Assembly (NCBI RefSeq): GCF_011009015.1
Contig: NZ_CP048878.1
Location: 733,501-797,500 of the forward strand
Direction of reading: 5' to 3'
DNA from: Spartinivicinus ruber
GTDB lineage: Bacteria; Pseudomonadota; Gammaproteobacteria; Pseudomonadales; Zooshikellaceae
DNA length: 64,000 nucleotides
This document shows positions 54,822 through 63,788 of this stretch, one piece after another (the first letter of the stretch is position 1; every line of letters starts with the position of its first letter). The position numbers and the translations under genes are program-made. Under the pieces are notes generated by a model that was given only the letters and a program-made list of their open reading frames with translations, was not told where the DNA came from and made no database searches.

Positions 54822-55745
54822 TTATTGTTTTAATAAAATTCGATATTTATTGACCAGTGCAATCACTTGTTTTTCAAGTTCCTGGTTATGGGATAACAGT
54901 TTGTCTTGCTGGGCAAGGGAGGTGGATAGTTGGCTTTTTAGTTCTGTGTTATGTGCTTTTAATTCAGCACACTCAACTTGTAACTGTTGAATTTTATCTT
55001 GGTATTGGCCTGTGGATTGGCTGTTTGCTTCTGTTTGTTGCTGGGTGCTTTCAAGCTGTTGTTTTAGATCATTTAACTGTTTTTGCAGTGACACTTTAGA
55101 ATGCTCTAAAGTAATGGATTTCTGTTGCTCTTGATGTAGTTGGCTATACAGTTCATTTAATTCTTTATCTGCCTGCTGAGATTGCTGGCACAGCATTGTT
55201 TTGTCAGATTTTAAGTGGTCTATAAAGCTATTTGCCTGTTTAAGCTCAGACCTTAAGTTGTTCGTTTGTTGTTCAGTAAGGGACAGTTGTTGGTTGAGCT
55301 GCTGCTGTCTCTCAATCAGTGCGGTGTTTTCGGTGCTTAAACTAGAAAACTCATCTAAGCTGATTTGTGCTTGTTGTTCTGTTTGGTTTAACTGATGTTT
55401 GAGTTGCTCTATTTGAGTATTAGCTAATTCTAATTCAACTTCTAACTCTTCAATAGCGGAAGTTGCGTCCTGGCTAATTGTTTGATAACTACGGTGGAAG
55501 TTAGCTTCTAGCTTCTGCAACTGTTGCTCAAGACTGGTTGAAATAGCTGCTACAAATTCATTGGTTAGATTTGGGTCAATTATCTTTCTATCTGTTATAT
55601 GGCGTTTCCATATTTCCATCAAGGCTTTTGGATCACCTGCTTTGAGGTTTTTGCGTAATGCAAAGCCTGTCACTAGCATGCCTGCATGCTCAAGCTGTTC
55701 ACCCGTTTCAATAACCTGTTCAGGAGTAATATCGGTAGATCCCAT
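54822..55745 (-). CDS. KfrA-like DNA-binding coiled-coil protein
   Basis: 307 residues. The N-terminus (about 1-75: TPEQVIETGEQLEHAG, FALRKNLKAGDPKALMEIWKRH) matches the KfrA-type DNA-binding domain. The rest (80-300) is a nearly continuous, Gln/Glu/Leu-rich coiled coil. KfrA of plasmids binds repeated operators and assists segregation. Here the gene appears chromosomal with no partition genes beside it. The coil suggests dimer or filament formation. Role unknown, but regulator of its own gene or of chromosome organisation is possible. Confidence 0.8.
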   Translation of the reverse strand: MGSTDITPEQVIETGEQLEHAGMLVTGFALRKNLKAGDPKALMEIWKRHITDRKIIDPNLTNEFVAAISTSLEQQLQKLEANFHRSYQTISQDATSAIEELEVELELANTQIEQLKHQLNQTEQQAQISLDEFSSLSTENTALIERQQQLNQQLSLTEQQTNNLRSELKQANSFIDHLKSDKTMLCQQSQQADKELNELYSQLHQEQQKSITLEHSKVSLQKQLNDLKQQLESTQQQTEANSQSTGQYQDKIQQLQVECAELKAHNTELKSQLSTSLAQQDKLLSHNQELEKQVIALVNKYRILLKQ

Positions 55746-56502
55746 ACTGCTAACCTAAAATAATATTAAGCAACTAAGGAACGTTCACGAAAAGTTTCAT
55801 TTTCGTTGATATTCCCAATTTATCCCGTTACTACAAAACACGACATAGACTGCAAAGTTTTCATTGCTTTTGTGCTGTGTCTTGTTGTAACTAAAACAGT
55901 TGGCACGAAAAGTCAGAGTGTTTTGTTTGCTTTCCTAGCTTGAGTTAAAGACATAAGCTTTGTCGGATAAATTATACTATAAAAAGTGCATAAACAAAGA
56001 GTTAATTGGTTCACAAAACCATGTTTATTTAAATGCGTTCCTTTATTAAGAAATGTATACAAGTTTTTGAGTGGGTGATTTTTTTGTGGATTATGAAAGT
56101 CGGTTATGCACTATATAATGTTTTTTAAAGAGCGTTTATATTAAAAAGTAAAGTTAGCTAGCAGCCGTGTTGGGGTTATTTAATCGCTTGAGCGATTATT
56201 TTTAATTATTTTCTAATTAAAAAAGAATTATTGATTTTTTTGTAAAGGGAAGCTACTCAAAGAAATAGAATGCTTTAGCTACTCCATTTTAATACCAATT
56301 TTATAGCTAAATTTAATTCTGAATGGTCTTTCTATGTGGTTTTATTATGCTAAAAACAAGGTTGGATAAGTAGTGTGTACTAGATCAATAATAGTATGAT
56401 ATGTGAACAATAGTGGTTGGGTATGAGGATGAGTGCGCCCTGTTTTCTTTTATGTTAGCATGTTGAACATTATTGTAATGGTTGATATCAGTAGTATTTT
56501 TT
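55746..56502. other. Intergenic region with one AT-flanked hairpin
   Basis: About 750 bp without a supportable gene. TAATCGCT (56181-56188) and AGCGATTA (56191-56198) form a hairpin followed by a T run (TTTTTAATT), which would be a terminator without a gene before it on the plus strand. An unannotated small RNA upstream is possible. Elsewhere I see only AT-rich DNA. Confidence 0.4.
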
Positions 56503-57630
56503 ATGCAGTATTTTCTTGCTTTGATTATTCTGATTTTATCGGAAGTAGCAGTTGCAAAAACATTTCGAATTTTAAATTGGGTTGCTTACATTGATAAGTC
56601 AGTGCTCAATGATTTTGCTGATAGATACAATGTTGATATAGAGTACGACACTTTTGATGATATTGATGGCTTTAGGCAAAAATTTTTAGTCAAAAATCCT
56701 GGTGGATTATATGATATAATATTCCCTCCCGTTGATTATATACCAGCTTTGATTGAACGGAATGTTTTATATAAGCTTGATAATACACAACTACCTAATA
56801 TTAAAAATCTTTCTAAAACAGCACTATTAGATCTGAAAAAATACGATTCGACTAATAGTTATGTGCACCCTTATCTGTGGGGAACAGTTGGTCTTGGTGT
56901 TAATATCCAGCAAGTAAAGAAAGCCCTTAATGTTGATACAGTTCCACTGTCTTGGGATTTGGTCTTTAATCCAGAGTATGCAACTAAGCTAGCCTCTTGT
57001 GGTATTTCTTATTTAGATAGTGAAATTGAGATTTTTCCTCTGGTTTTAAATTATCTTGGTCGGCATGGCGATAGCCAGAAGCGTTCTGATATTGTGTATG
57101 CCTCGAAATACTTAAGGGGGTTAGCATCAGGTATTACTTACTTTGACTCTGAAAGTTATATGGAGCGTTTACAAGAGGGCGAGGTTTGTGTTGCTATAGG
57201 CTATTCTGGTGATATTCTTCAAGCTATTTCCCAAGCCAAAAAAGCTAAAAAAGACTTTGAATTGCAGTATATTCTTCCAGAAGAGGGTACTTCTCGTTGG
57301 ATAGATGCGGTCGCTATACCCAGTGATACAGCTAACCTTGAACTTGCCCATGCTTTTTTAAACTATTTAATGGAGCCTGAGGTAATTGCCAAAATCACTA
57401 ACTATGTTTGGTACGCTAATAATGTACCTGCTTCGACATCATTAGTTGATAAAGCTGTTGTTAATGATCAGACAATTTATCCGACAGAGAGTGTACAAGC
57501 TAAACTGTTCTCTATCCCCAAATATGAGTTACGATTACAACGCTCAATGATAAGGTATTGGACGCGGGTGAAATGTGCTCATTCTACGGAGCAGTGTCGA
57601 GCCCCAATTTCTGGGCTACCAGGGCTATAA
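56503..57630 (+). CDS. Polyamine-type periplasmic binding protein (PotD/PotF-like)
   Basis: About 375 residues from ATG 56503 (TTG 56482 is an alternative; no clear ribosome site for either). Signal peptide (QYFLALIILILSEVAVA) then the PotD/PotF fold: FRILNWVAYIDKSVLNDFADRYNVDIEYDTFD, PYLWGTVGLGVN, GEVCVAIGYSGDI, and a C-terminal lobe with NYLMEPEVIAKITNYVWYANN. Such proteins bind putrescine or spermidine. No Pot permease lies here, but the next gene is a spermidine-dehydrogenase-like enzyme, so the pair may sense or degrade periplasmic polyamine. Confidence 0.85.
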   Translation: MQYFLALIILILSEVAVAKTFRILNWVAYIDKSVLNDFADRYNVDIEYDTFDDIDGFRQKFLVKNPGGLYDIIFPPVDYIPALIERNVLYKLDNTQLPNIKNLSKTALLDLKKYDSTNSYVHPYLWGTVGLGVNIQQVKKALNVDTVPLSWDLVFNPEYATKLASCGISYLDSEIEIFPLVLNYLGRHGDSQKRSDIVYASKYLRGLASGITYFDSESYMERLQEGEVCVAIGYSGDILQAISQAKKAKKDFELQYILPEEGTSRWIDAVAIPSDTANLELAHAFLNYLMEPEVIAKITNYVWYANNVPASTSLVDKAVVNDQTIYPTESVQAKLFSIPKYELRLQRSMIRYWTRVKCAHSTEQCRAPISGLPGL

Positions 57631-57713
57631 ATGGACTTACCGACGTTTTATATTATTTAATCAATTTGACTTTGTGTTTTTACTGAAAATTATAACTGTC
57701 ATGAGGTCTCGTC

Positions 57714-59603
57714 ATGTCTATAACACGTAGGGATTTTCTTAATGGTGTGCTGATCAGTACGGCTGCAGCACCACTGGCCCAGTTTGGTTTTACAAATACG
57801 GCTATTGCTGGTGAATTGAAAGATTATCCTCCATTAAAAACAGGTATGCGAGGTAGTCAACCAGGTTCGTATGATGCAGCTCATTCCATTGCGTGGGCTG
57901 GAAAAAAAGACTTTGGTAAGCCTACTCAATTAAAAGAAGAGTATGACTTAATTATAGTTGGAGCGGGTATCAGTGGATTATCCGCTGCTTATTTTTATCA
58001 AAAACAGTTTGGAAAAAAAGCACGGATATTATTGTTAGATAATCATGATGATTTTGGTGGGCATGCACGACGTAATGAGTTTAATATCAATGGGCAAATG
58101 CGGCTTGGCTATGGAGGAACTCAATCCATCGAGAACCCTGGCTCTTATAGTGAAGAGGCTAAGCAACTGCTCAAAGAGCTGAATATTGAAACTTCCTTTT
58201 TCCAAAAAGCATATAAAAAAGACTTTTTTAAACGTAATCAGCTGAGTGGAATCACTTATTTTAGTAAGGCTGTTTATGGCAAGGATACAACGGTACCATT
58301 TGTGTTTAAGGAGCTTGCCGAGTTTATGGCCGGGATTCAGGATAATGCTATTAATGCTGAACAAGCCATTAAGCAAATGCCTTTATCTGAAACGGCGCGT
58401 CAGCAACTATTAAATTTGACTTCAAATAAGCCGAAAAAGATGTTATCCATGCCAGTCAAAAAGCAGGCAATATACTTACATAACACGTCTTATTATCAGT
58501 TTGTACAAGACGAATACGGGGTAACTGACCCATTGGTGCTGCGTTTACTTCGTTATATGATCGCTGACGACTGGGCAATGGGGACTGATACCTTATCTGT
58601 TTATGAGGCGGTAGATAGTGGTTGTCCTGGTATTGATGCTGATCAAATGTATGGAATATTGAAAGCGGCAGGTGAAGATCTAGGTGTGGATAAAGAGGAA
58701 GATTATATTTATCATTTTCCTGATGGAAATGCCTCGATTGCCAGAGCATTAGTGCGTCAGTTGATACCTGGTGTGGCTGATGGTAAAACCATGGAAGACT
58801 TGGTTACTGCCAGGTTTTATTATAATCGTCTGGATAAACCAAGTTCATTGGTCAGGTTACGATTGAATAGCACGGTTTATAATGTAAAGCGTGAAGCGAG
58901 TGGGGTGACTGTTTCTTATGTGAATAACAACAAAGCCTTTACAGTAAAAAGTAAGCATTGCGTGCTGGCTTGTTACAATATGATGATCCCACACTTGGTA
59001 CCCCAGTTGCCTGATACGCAAAAAGAGGCTTTAACTGAATTAGTAAAAATGCCGCTGATTTACAGTACAGTTGTATTAAAAAACTGGCAGGCAGTGCAAA
59101 AACAGGGGCTTGCTGTTGCTTACTGCCCAGGTAATTTTCACACCATTGTTCAGGTTGATTACCCAGTTGATATTGGGAAATATAAACATAGTAGTAACCC
59201 GGATATGCCGATGAGTTTAACCATGATTGCTGTGCCAATGGGGAAAGTCGGTCAGCCTGTTAAAGAACAATTTAAGGCAGGGCGGAGAGAAATACTGAGT
59301 ATAACTTTTGCTCAGTTTGAAAAAGAAATTAAAGACCATTTAAATGGTATGCTAGGTCCTGTGGGGTTTGATGCGGATCGTGATATTGAAGCAATCACTA
59401 TTAACCGCTGGGGGCATGGTTACTCCTATTATTACTCTGATTTAAATGAAGGGGATGACTTTGAAGAAAATGGCCCACATATAAGAGGGAGTAAGCCTTT
59501 TGGACCAATTACTATTGCTAACGCAGACTCGGGTGCAGATGCCTATACGGATGTAGCTATTGACCAGGCTTATCGTGCTGTAAGTGAGTTGGTTACAAGA
59601 TAA
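57714..59603 (+). CDS. spdH: Tat-exported FAD oxidoreductase, spermidine-dehydrogenase-like
   Basis: 629 residues, close to Pseudomonas SpdH. The N-terminus has a twin-arginine signal (ITRRDFLNGVLISTAAAPLA), so it is exported folded with its cofactor. The FAD motif YDLIIVGAGISGLSAAYFY lies near residue 80, and a FAD-domain return at the C-terminus (NADSGADAYTDVAIDQAYRAVSEL). SpdH oxidises spermidine in the periplasm. The gene follows the PotD/PotF-like gene on the same strand by 83 bp, with GAGG close to the start. Assignment by length and gene context; the family also contains enzymes of other specificity. Confidence 0.75.
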   Translation: MSITRRDFLNGVLISTAAAPLAQFGFTNTAIAGELKDYPPLKTGMRGSQPGSYDAAHSIAWAGKKDFGKPTQLKEEYDLIIVGAGISGLSAAYFYQKQFGKKARILLLDNHDDFGGHARRNEFNINGQMRLGYGGTQSIENPGSYSEEAKQLLKELNIETSFFQKAYKKDFFKRNQLSGITYFSKAVYGKDTTVPFVFKELAEFMAGIQDNAINAEQAIKQMPLSETARQQLLNLTSNKPKKMLSMPVKKQAIYLHNTSYYQFVQDEYGVTDPLVLRLLRYMIADDWAMGTDTLSVYEAVDSGCPGIDADQMYGILKAAGEDLGVDKEEDYIYHFPDGNASIARALVRQLIPGVADGKTMEDLVTARFYYNRLDKPSSLVRLRLNSTVYNVKREASGVTVSYVNNNKAFTVKSKHCVLACYNMMIPHLVPQLPDTQKEALTELVKMPLIYSTVVLKNWQAVQKQGLAVAYCPGNFHTIVQVDYPVDIGKYKHSSNPDMPMSLTMIAVPMGKVGQPVKEQFKAGRREILSITFAQFEKEIKDHLNGMLGPVGFDADRDIEAITINRWGHGYSYYYSDLNEGDDFEENGPHIRGSKPFGPITIANADSGADAYTDVAIDQAYRAVSELVTR

Positions 59604-59620
59604 GGTTACATAAAAGATAA

Positions 59621-59648
59621 AAGAAAAGGGTGTTTAAGCCCTTTTCTT
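59621..59648. terminator. Terminator between spdH and psd
   Basis: AAGAAAAGGG (59621-59630) and CCCTTTTCTT (59639-59648) pair over 8 nt; T residues flank it on both strands. It can serve both convergent genes. Confidence 0.8.
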
Positions 59649-59670
59649 AACTTTAGAGGTGCCCTTGAGG

Positions 59671-60531
59671 TTAGGTAGTTTTTTCCCCGATTGCACTTCC
59701 CATTAATACGGTGCTATCAGCCTTTAAGCTTGCTTCCCAATCAATAGCATCTTTACCAAATAAAACAATTGCCGTAGAGCCTAATTTAAAGCGACCCATT
59801 TCATCGCCCTTGGCTAATTTGATGGGTTGTCTTGCTGCTTCGGTATAATCAGTTTGCTTTAACTGGCGTCTAGGTGGTGTGACTAATCCTGCCCAGGTAG
59901 TTTCAATGCTAGCAACAATCATTGCTCCTACCATTATTACTGCCATTGGACCTATATCCGTATCAAATATACAAACCACTCGCTCATTTTTAGCAAATAA
60001 GCCTGGTACATGTTCGGTAGTAGCTTTATTAACGGAAAATAACCGACCAGGAACATAAATCATTGAGCGAAGTGTACCACCATAGGGCATATGAACACGG
60101 TGATAGTCTTTTGGTGACAAGTAAATGGTCGCGAAAGATCCGTCATTAAACTCTTGAGCTAGAGTAACATCTCCACCTACTAACTCTGTTAGGCTATAGT
60201 CGTGGCCCTTGGCTTGGAATACCCGGCCATATTCTATTTTGCCTAATTGACTAACAGCACCGTCAGCAGGGCTTATAATAATATTGTCGTCTGTTGGAAT
60301 CGGGCGGGCATCTGCTTTTAATGGACGAGTAAAAAAGTCATTAAAATGCTCAAATGATTCTGGATATTCATTTTCAGCTAAGCTCATATCCACTTGGTAG
60401 CGTTTAATAAACCATTTTATAAAAGCGTTTTTAAACCAGCTCCAACGACATTCTGCCACCCAATAGGCTGCTCTGGATAAACAGTGGTGTGGGGTTAAAT
60501 GCTGTAATTTAACAAACAACGGAGATTTCAC
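59671..60531 (-). CDS. psd: Phosphatidylserine decarboxylase proenzyme
   Basis: 286 residues. It makes phosphatidylethanolamine at the inner membrane. The self-cleavage motif LGST (RFKLGSTAIVLF) puts the pyruvoyl Ser at 252. Other family blocks are complete (FNDFFTRPLKADARPI, SPADGAVSQLGKI, YLSPKDYHRVHMPYGG). It is followed by no gene on its strand and preceded at 61 bp by the rhodanese gene, giving the rhdA-psd order seen in Pseudomonas. Confidence 0.95.
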   Translation of the reverse strand: MKSPLFVKLQHLTPHHCLSRAAYWVAECRWSWFKNAFIKWFIKRYQVDMSLAENEYPESFEHFNDFFTRPLKADARPIPTDDNIIISPADGAVSQLGKIEYGRVFQAKGHDYSLTELVGGDVTLAQEFNDGSFATIYLSPKDYHRVHMPYGGTLRSMIYVPGRLFSVNKATTEHVPGLFAKNERVVCIFDTDIGPMAVIMVGAMIVASIETTWAGLVTPPRRQLKQTDYTEAARQPIKLAKGDEMGRFKLGSTAIVLFGKDAIDWEASLKADSTVLMGSAIGEKTT

Positions 60532-60592
60532 GCATTACCTCTTGTATAAGCTTATAAAACCAATACTACGAAAACAAAAAAGACTGCATAGG

Positions 60593-61414
60593 TTACTTTT
60601 CAATAGGGGTATCGGGTAGATTTCCCCACTCTGACCAAGAGCCATCATAGGCCTTAATATTTTTAAACCCTAAGGATTTTGCCACTAAATAGGTGAAGCC
60701 TGAACGGTGATGGCTTTGGCAATGAGTGACGATAGTTTTGTCTGCAGTAATACCGCAGTTTTCAAGTTGTTCCTGGATATCATCACGTATTTTTAGATTG
60801 TTTTGCTGATCCATACCGCGAGTCCATTCAAAGTTAATGGCACCTGGTATGTGTCCACCACGTTGAGCGAGCACTTTGATCCCTTGATATTCGGCTGGTG
60901 AGCGGGCATCCCACACTACAAAATCAGGAGAATTTAGTTGGCTTTTTATATAGTCAACGTCCGCTATAGGGGTGGTGTCAATTGTAATAGCAACTTGAGT
61001 GGGTTGCGGCTGAGGGGGAATTTCAGCAGTCACTGGTAAATCATTTCCCAACCAGGCATGTAAGCCGCCATTTAAGTAAGAATACTGTTTATGGCCAATA
61101 ACATCCAGAGTCCAGATAAAGCGACCTGCCCAGCCACCACCTTCATCATCATATACAACTACGTGCTGTTTGCCAGTAAAACCAATGCTGCTGAGTAATT
61201 GTTCTAGTTGCGTTTTTGAGGGTAGTTTGCCAGGTGCTGGCGGCTGGCCTAACATCAGCTGTTGCGGCGCAATATGATGTGCGCCCAGCAAATGCTGCTC
61301 TAGGTAAGTTTCCTGTCGGGAAAGGTCAACTAACAGTATGTCGGGGTGAGTTTGAAACTGTTGAAGAGATTTTGGATCTATAACTAAAGGCAGTAGTGGC
61401 AAGGGCTGAGTCAT
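60593..61414 (-). CDS. rhdA: Thiosulfate sulfurtransferase, RhdA-type rhodanese
   Basis: 273 residues from ATG 61414; the TTG 61429 frame adds five. Two rhodanese domains; the second has the active loop CQSHHRSGFTY (Cys232), the same style as Azotobacter RhdA, distinct from the CRKG type of other rhodaneses. It moves sulfane sulfur from thiosulfate to a thiophilic acceptor in the cytoplasm. It lies upstream of psd on the same strand (61 bp), likely co-transcribed. Confidence 0.92.
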   Translation of the reverse strand: MTQPLPLLPLVIDPKSLQQFQTHPDILLVDLSRQETYLEQHLLGAHHIAPQQLMLGQPPAPGKLPSKTQLEQLLSSIGFTGKQHVVVYDDEGGGWAGRFIWTLDVIGHKQYSYLNGGLHAWLGNDLPVTAEIPPQPQPTQVAITIDTTPIADVDYIKSQLNSPDFVVWDARSPAEYQGIKVLAQRGGHIPGAINFEWTRGMDQQNNLKIRDDIQEQLENCGITADKTIVTHCQSHHRSGFTYLVAKSLGFKNIKAYDGSWSEWGNLPDTPIEK

Positions 61415-61646
61415 TTTTTGGCATCGCAATCAGTTAGTATCAAGAGAATTGTAATAGATCGACCTAATAGCTACCAGTGATTAGGTTATCTGGTTAGCTT
61501 TGGTTGCATAATAAGCATTGCTATATATTAGTTAGGTTTATTTACTCTTGGGTTAAGTATTACTACTGATTGAGGTTAATGCTATTGAAGCCTATAAATG
61601 AATTAAAAGTAATACATAATCTTTACCCACGGCTTTGGGGTAAGTC

Positions 61647-61943
61647 ATGAACAGTTTTAGATGCAACAGTAATATACAAAACCTTTTAACCATTTTACTT
61701 ATTGGGTTTATTACTGCTGGCGTGGCTTCCAATTATAAGCTGGCAGTGGTTGATGTAAAGAATGATAGTAATATTGAGTTGTGTGCTGCTGAAGACAGCT
61801 GTACCTCTGATTTAGATATAGTTGCATCCCAACATCAACCCTTAATTACCCGCACCATCAATCAATATTTCCTTTTTGGAAAAGTTGTATATCCTTTTGA
61901 GCAGTTCAAATGCTTTTTAGAAGCTAGAGCCCCTCCAGTATAA
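61647..61943 (+). CDS. Hypothetical small membrane-anchored protein
   Basis: 98 residues. One hydrophobic segment (NLLTILLIGFITAGVAS) forms a signal or anchor, followed by a polar stretch with two cysteines (ELCAAEDSCTSDLD) and an FEQFKCFLEAR tail. No known family. GGGGTAAG lies before the ATG. It precedes the CBS protein by 59 bp on the same strand and may share its transcript. Confidence 0.6.
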   Translation: MNSFRCNSNIQNLLTILLIGFITAGVASNYKLAVVDVKNDSNIELCAAEDSCTSDLDIVASQHQPLITRTINQYFLFGKVVYPFEQFKCFLEARAPPV

Positions 61944-62002
61944 AAATTATTTGCATAAATAACTTAGAATTAGCAGATAAAATTATAATTGAGGGTATTA
62001 AA

Positions 62003-62584
62003 ATGACTAGCTTCAATGAACTTCCTGTTGTTAAACAAAATGATTTTCAAGTAAACAAAGCCTCAGTAATGACTAAACGGCTTCGGTTTGAAAGCCCTGC
62101 TGAAGAAGCCTTATTGCGATTTATTCAGCTTGAAGCCCATGTTATGGAAACAGACACAAATATTAATACTGCGTTATTGATTATGCATAATAGTCATGAC
62201 TGTCTTAAATTTGTTGTAAGTAAAAATGATGATATTCTTGGCATTATTACTACTGCAGACTTAGAAGGACGTAAAGTCTTGGCTATTGCTAATAAAATGA
62301 ATAAGCAGCGGCAAGAATTAACTGTCAAAGATATCATGGTACCAATTGAGCAATTGGGAATTTTAAAGTATTCTGATATTTGTCATGCTAAAGTTGGTAA
62401 TCTAGTAAAAACCCTTCAGCAACAAGGGGCCCAACATCTTCTAGTGGTGGCGGGCGATGCAATGATTGGTGTGGTATCTGCAGCTTATCTATCAAGAGTC
62501 ACTGACACTGCTTTAAATATTCCAGAAAAAGCACAGAACTTTTCTGATATTTTTAATGTGGTGCATAATAAACAAGCTCTTTAA
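62003..62584 (+). CDS. CBS-domain pair protein
   Basis: 193 residues. Two CBS motifs cover about 60-110 (LKFVVSKNDDILGIITTADLEGR) and 120-175 (VKDIMVPIEQLG; HLLVVAGDAMIGVVSAAYLSR). CBS pairs bind adenosine nucleotides and regulate partner proteins; no enzyme domain is attached. GAGGGTATTAAA precedes the ATG at 62003. The gene ends at a strong terminator. Confidence 0.85.
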   Translation: MTSFNELPVVKQNDFQVNKASVMTKRLRFESPAEEALLRFIQLEAHVMETDTNINTALLIMHNSHDCLKFVVSKNDDILGIITTADLEGRKVLAIANKMNKQRQELTVKDIMVPIEQLGILKYSDICHAKVGNLVKTLQQQGAQHLLVVAGDAMIGVVSAAYLSRVTDTALNIPEKAQNFSDIFNVVHNKQAL

Positions 62585-62599
62585 TAGTCGTTTAACAAA

Positions 62600-62629
62600 A
62601 AAAGGGGCAAATTTGATTTTGCCCCTTTT
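62600..62629. terminator. Strong terminator after CBS gene
   Basis: AAAAGGGGCAAA (62600-62611) and TTTGCCCCTTTT (62618-62629) form a perfect 12-bp stem with a 6-nt loop and flanking T residues. Also 33 bp from the convergent gene's stop. Confidence 0.9.
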
Positions 62630-62661
62630 ATTTTGCCTTTCTTTAATCACTACTATCCAGG

Positions 62662-63783
62662 TTAAGGCGCCATGATGTCATCCCCGCCGGGATTGTAGTC
62701 ACTGGCTTCAAACATCACCGCGCGTTGATCATCAAACTCTTTAAAAGCCTGATATTGCTCTTTATTCATAGGTATGTCAGCAAGTGCTTGCCAGGCAAGC
62801 TCGCGTACAGCCCAGTCTTCCTCTGTGTCTTGCAGAGTACTGACTAGTGCACTGGTGGCCGAGTCATTAACAAAGCGAGAACGTGCCAAGGCGAATGCGG
62901 CACCAGCGCGAACATCTACAGAGCTATCATTTAAGGCAGTTACTACGGGTTGAAGCTGGTCAATGTCAGATGCCCAGTCGGCAATTGCGATTAAAGAGCG
63001 CCTTCTTAACTCTGGGTTTGGATGTTGGCTCAATGATTGGAAACTATCCATTATTAAGCGGGAATCATCAGGGCTGGTAGGGTGTTTCTGCATAGCAAAA
63101 ATAGCAGCACCCAATACTTCAGGGTCAGTTTCACTATTAATTACATTAAGAATTTTGTCTCGCTGTTTTTGCTGGAAAATACCAAGGCGGCTCATTAATT
63201 CTAACCCAGCAACTTTTTCTGATTTAACAGTGCTTCCAGTCAGCTCTAAAGAAAGCTCTTCAACTTCCGGGTCCTGGATGGTGCCTAATAATACGCCCAG
63301 CATCTGCCCAGGGATCGAGCTTAAGTTAGAGCGGAACTTGGCAATAGCCCACTTTAATGCTGCTGGATTTTGCTGTATTTCTTGTAACAATTTTGCTTCT
63401 AATTGTTGCTGTAACCCTTCAGCAAAAGGAGTTGGATGTTCAGCTAGTGATTCTAGTTTGGCAAACAAATCAATAATTGCTTGTTCGGGACGTGTTTTAA
63501 CGATTTCGCTGTTTTCACCAGACTTATTTTGCTCTGAGGTTTCTTCAGCTGCTAATTCTTGATTTTCTTGGGCAGGAGAGACTGTAAATGGATTGTCTTC
63601 CATAGTCGACTTGTCATTTTTAGTGGTGTCTGTATTTGTTAGCTGAGTGACCGGTACAACTGTATTATGTTGTCCAAGTGAATAACCCAAAGCGCCACTG
63701 ATTAGGCTAGAAAGACAAATACCAATAAAAAGTTGTTTTTTTAGTTTTTGCTCTGTTTGAGTAATAAGACCTGTAACGTCCAT
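62662..63783 (-). CDS. HEAT-repeat protein with N-terminal membrane anchor
   Basis: 373 residues from ATG 63783 (GTG 63792 adds three). A membrane segment (LFIGICLSSLISGALGYSLG) and an acidic/polar linker (about 45-105) precede an alpha-helical HEAT-type repeat region (about 190-345: EVLGAAIFAMQKHP, PELRRRSLIAIADWAS, SVDVRAGAAFALARSRF, DWAVRELAWQALADI). It is probably a periplasmic scaffold. It starts 5 nt after the stop of the partial gene upstream, so the two form an operon. Confidence 0.8.
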   Translation of the reverse strand: MDVTGLITQTEQKLKKQLFIGICLSSLISGALGYSLGQHNTVVPVTQLTNTDTTKNDKSTMEDNPFTVSPAQENQELAAEETSEQNKSGENSEIVKTRPEQAIIDLFAKLESLAEHPTPFAEGLQQQLEAKLLQEIQQNPAALKWAIAKFRSNLSSIPGQMLGVLLGTIQDPEVEELSLELTGSTVKSEKVAGLELMSRLGIFQQKQRDKILNVINSETDPEVLGAAIFAMQKHPTSPDDSRLIMDSFQSLSQHPNPELRRRSLIAIADWASDIDQLQPVVTALNDSSVDVRAGAAFALARSRFVNDSATSALVSTLQDTEEDWAVRELAWQALADIPMNKEQYQAFKEFDDQRAVMFEASDYNPGGDDIMAP

Positions 63784-63788
63784 ATATA

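Noticed and set aside
55912-55930. sigma-54 promoter in the 55.9 kb gap
   Set aside because: TGGCACG is present, but the -12 region reads GTCA rather than TTGC, and no gene follows closely.
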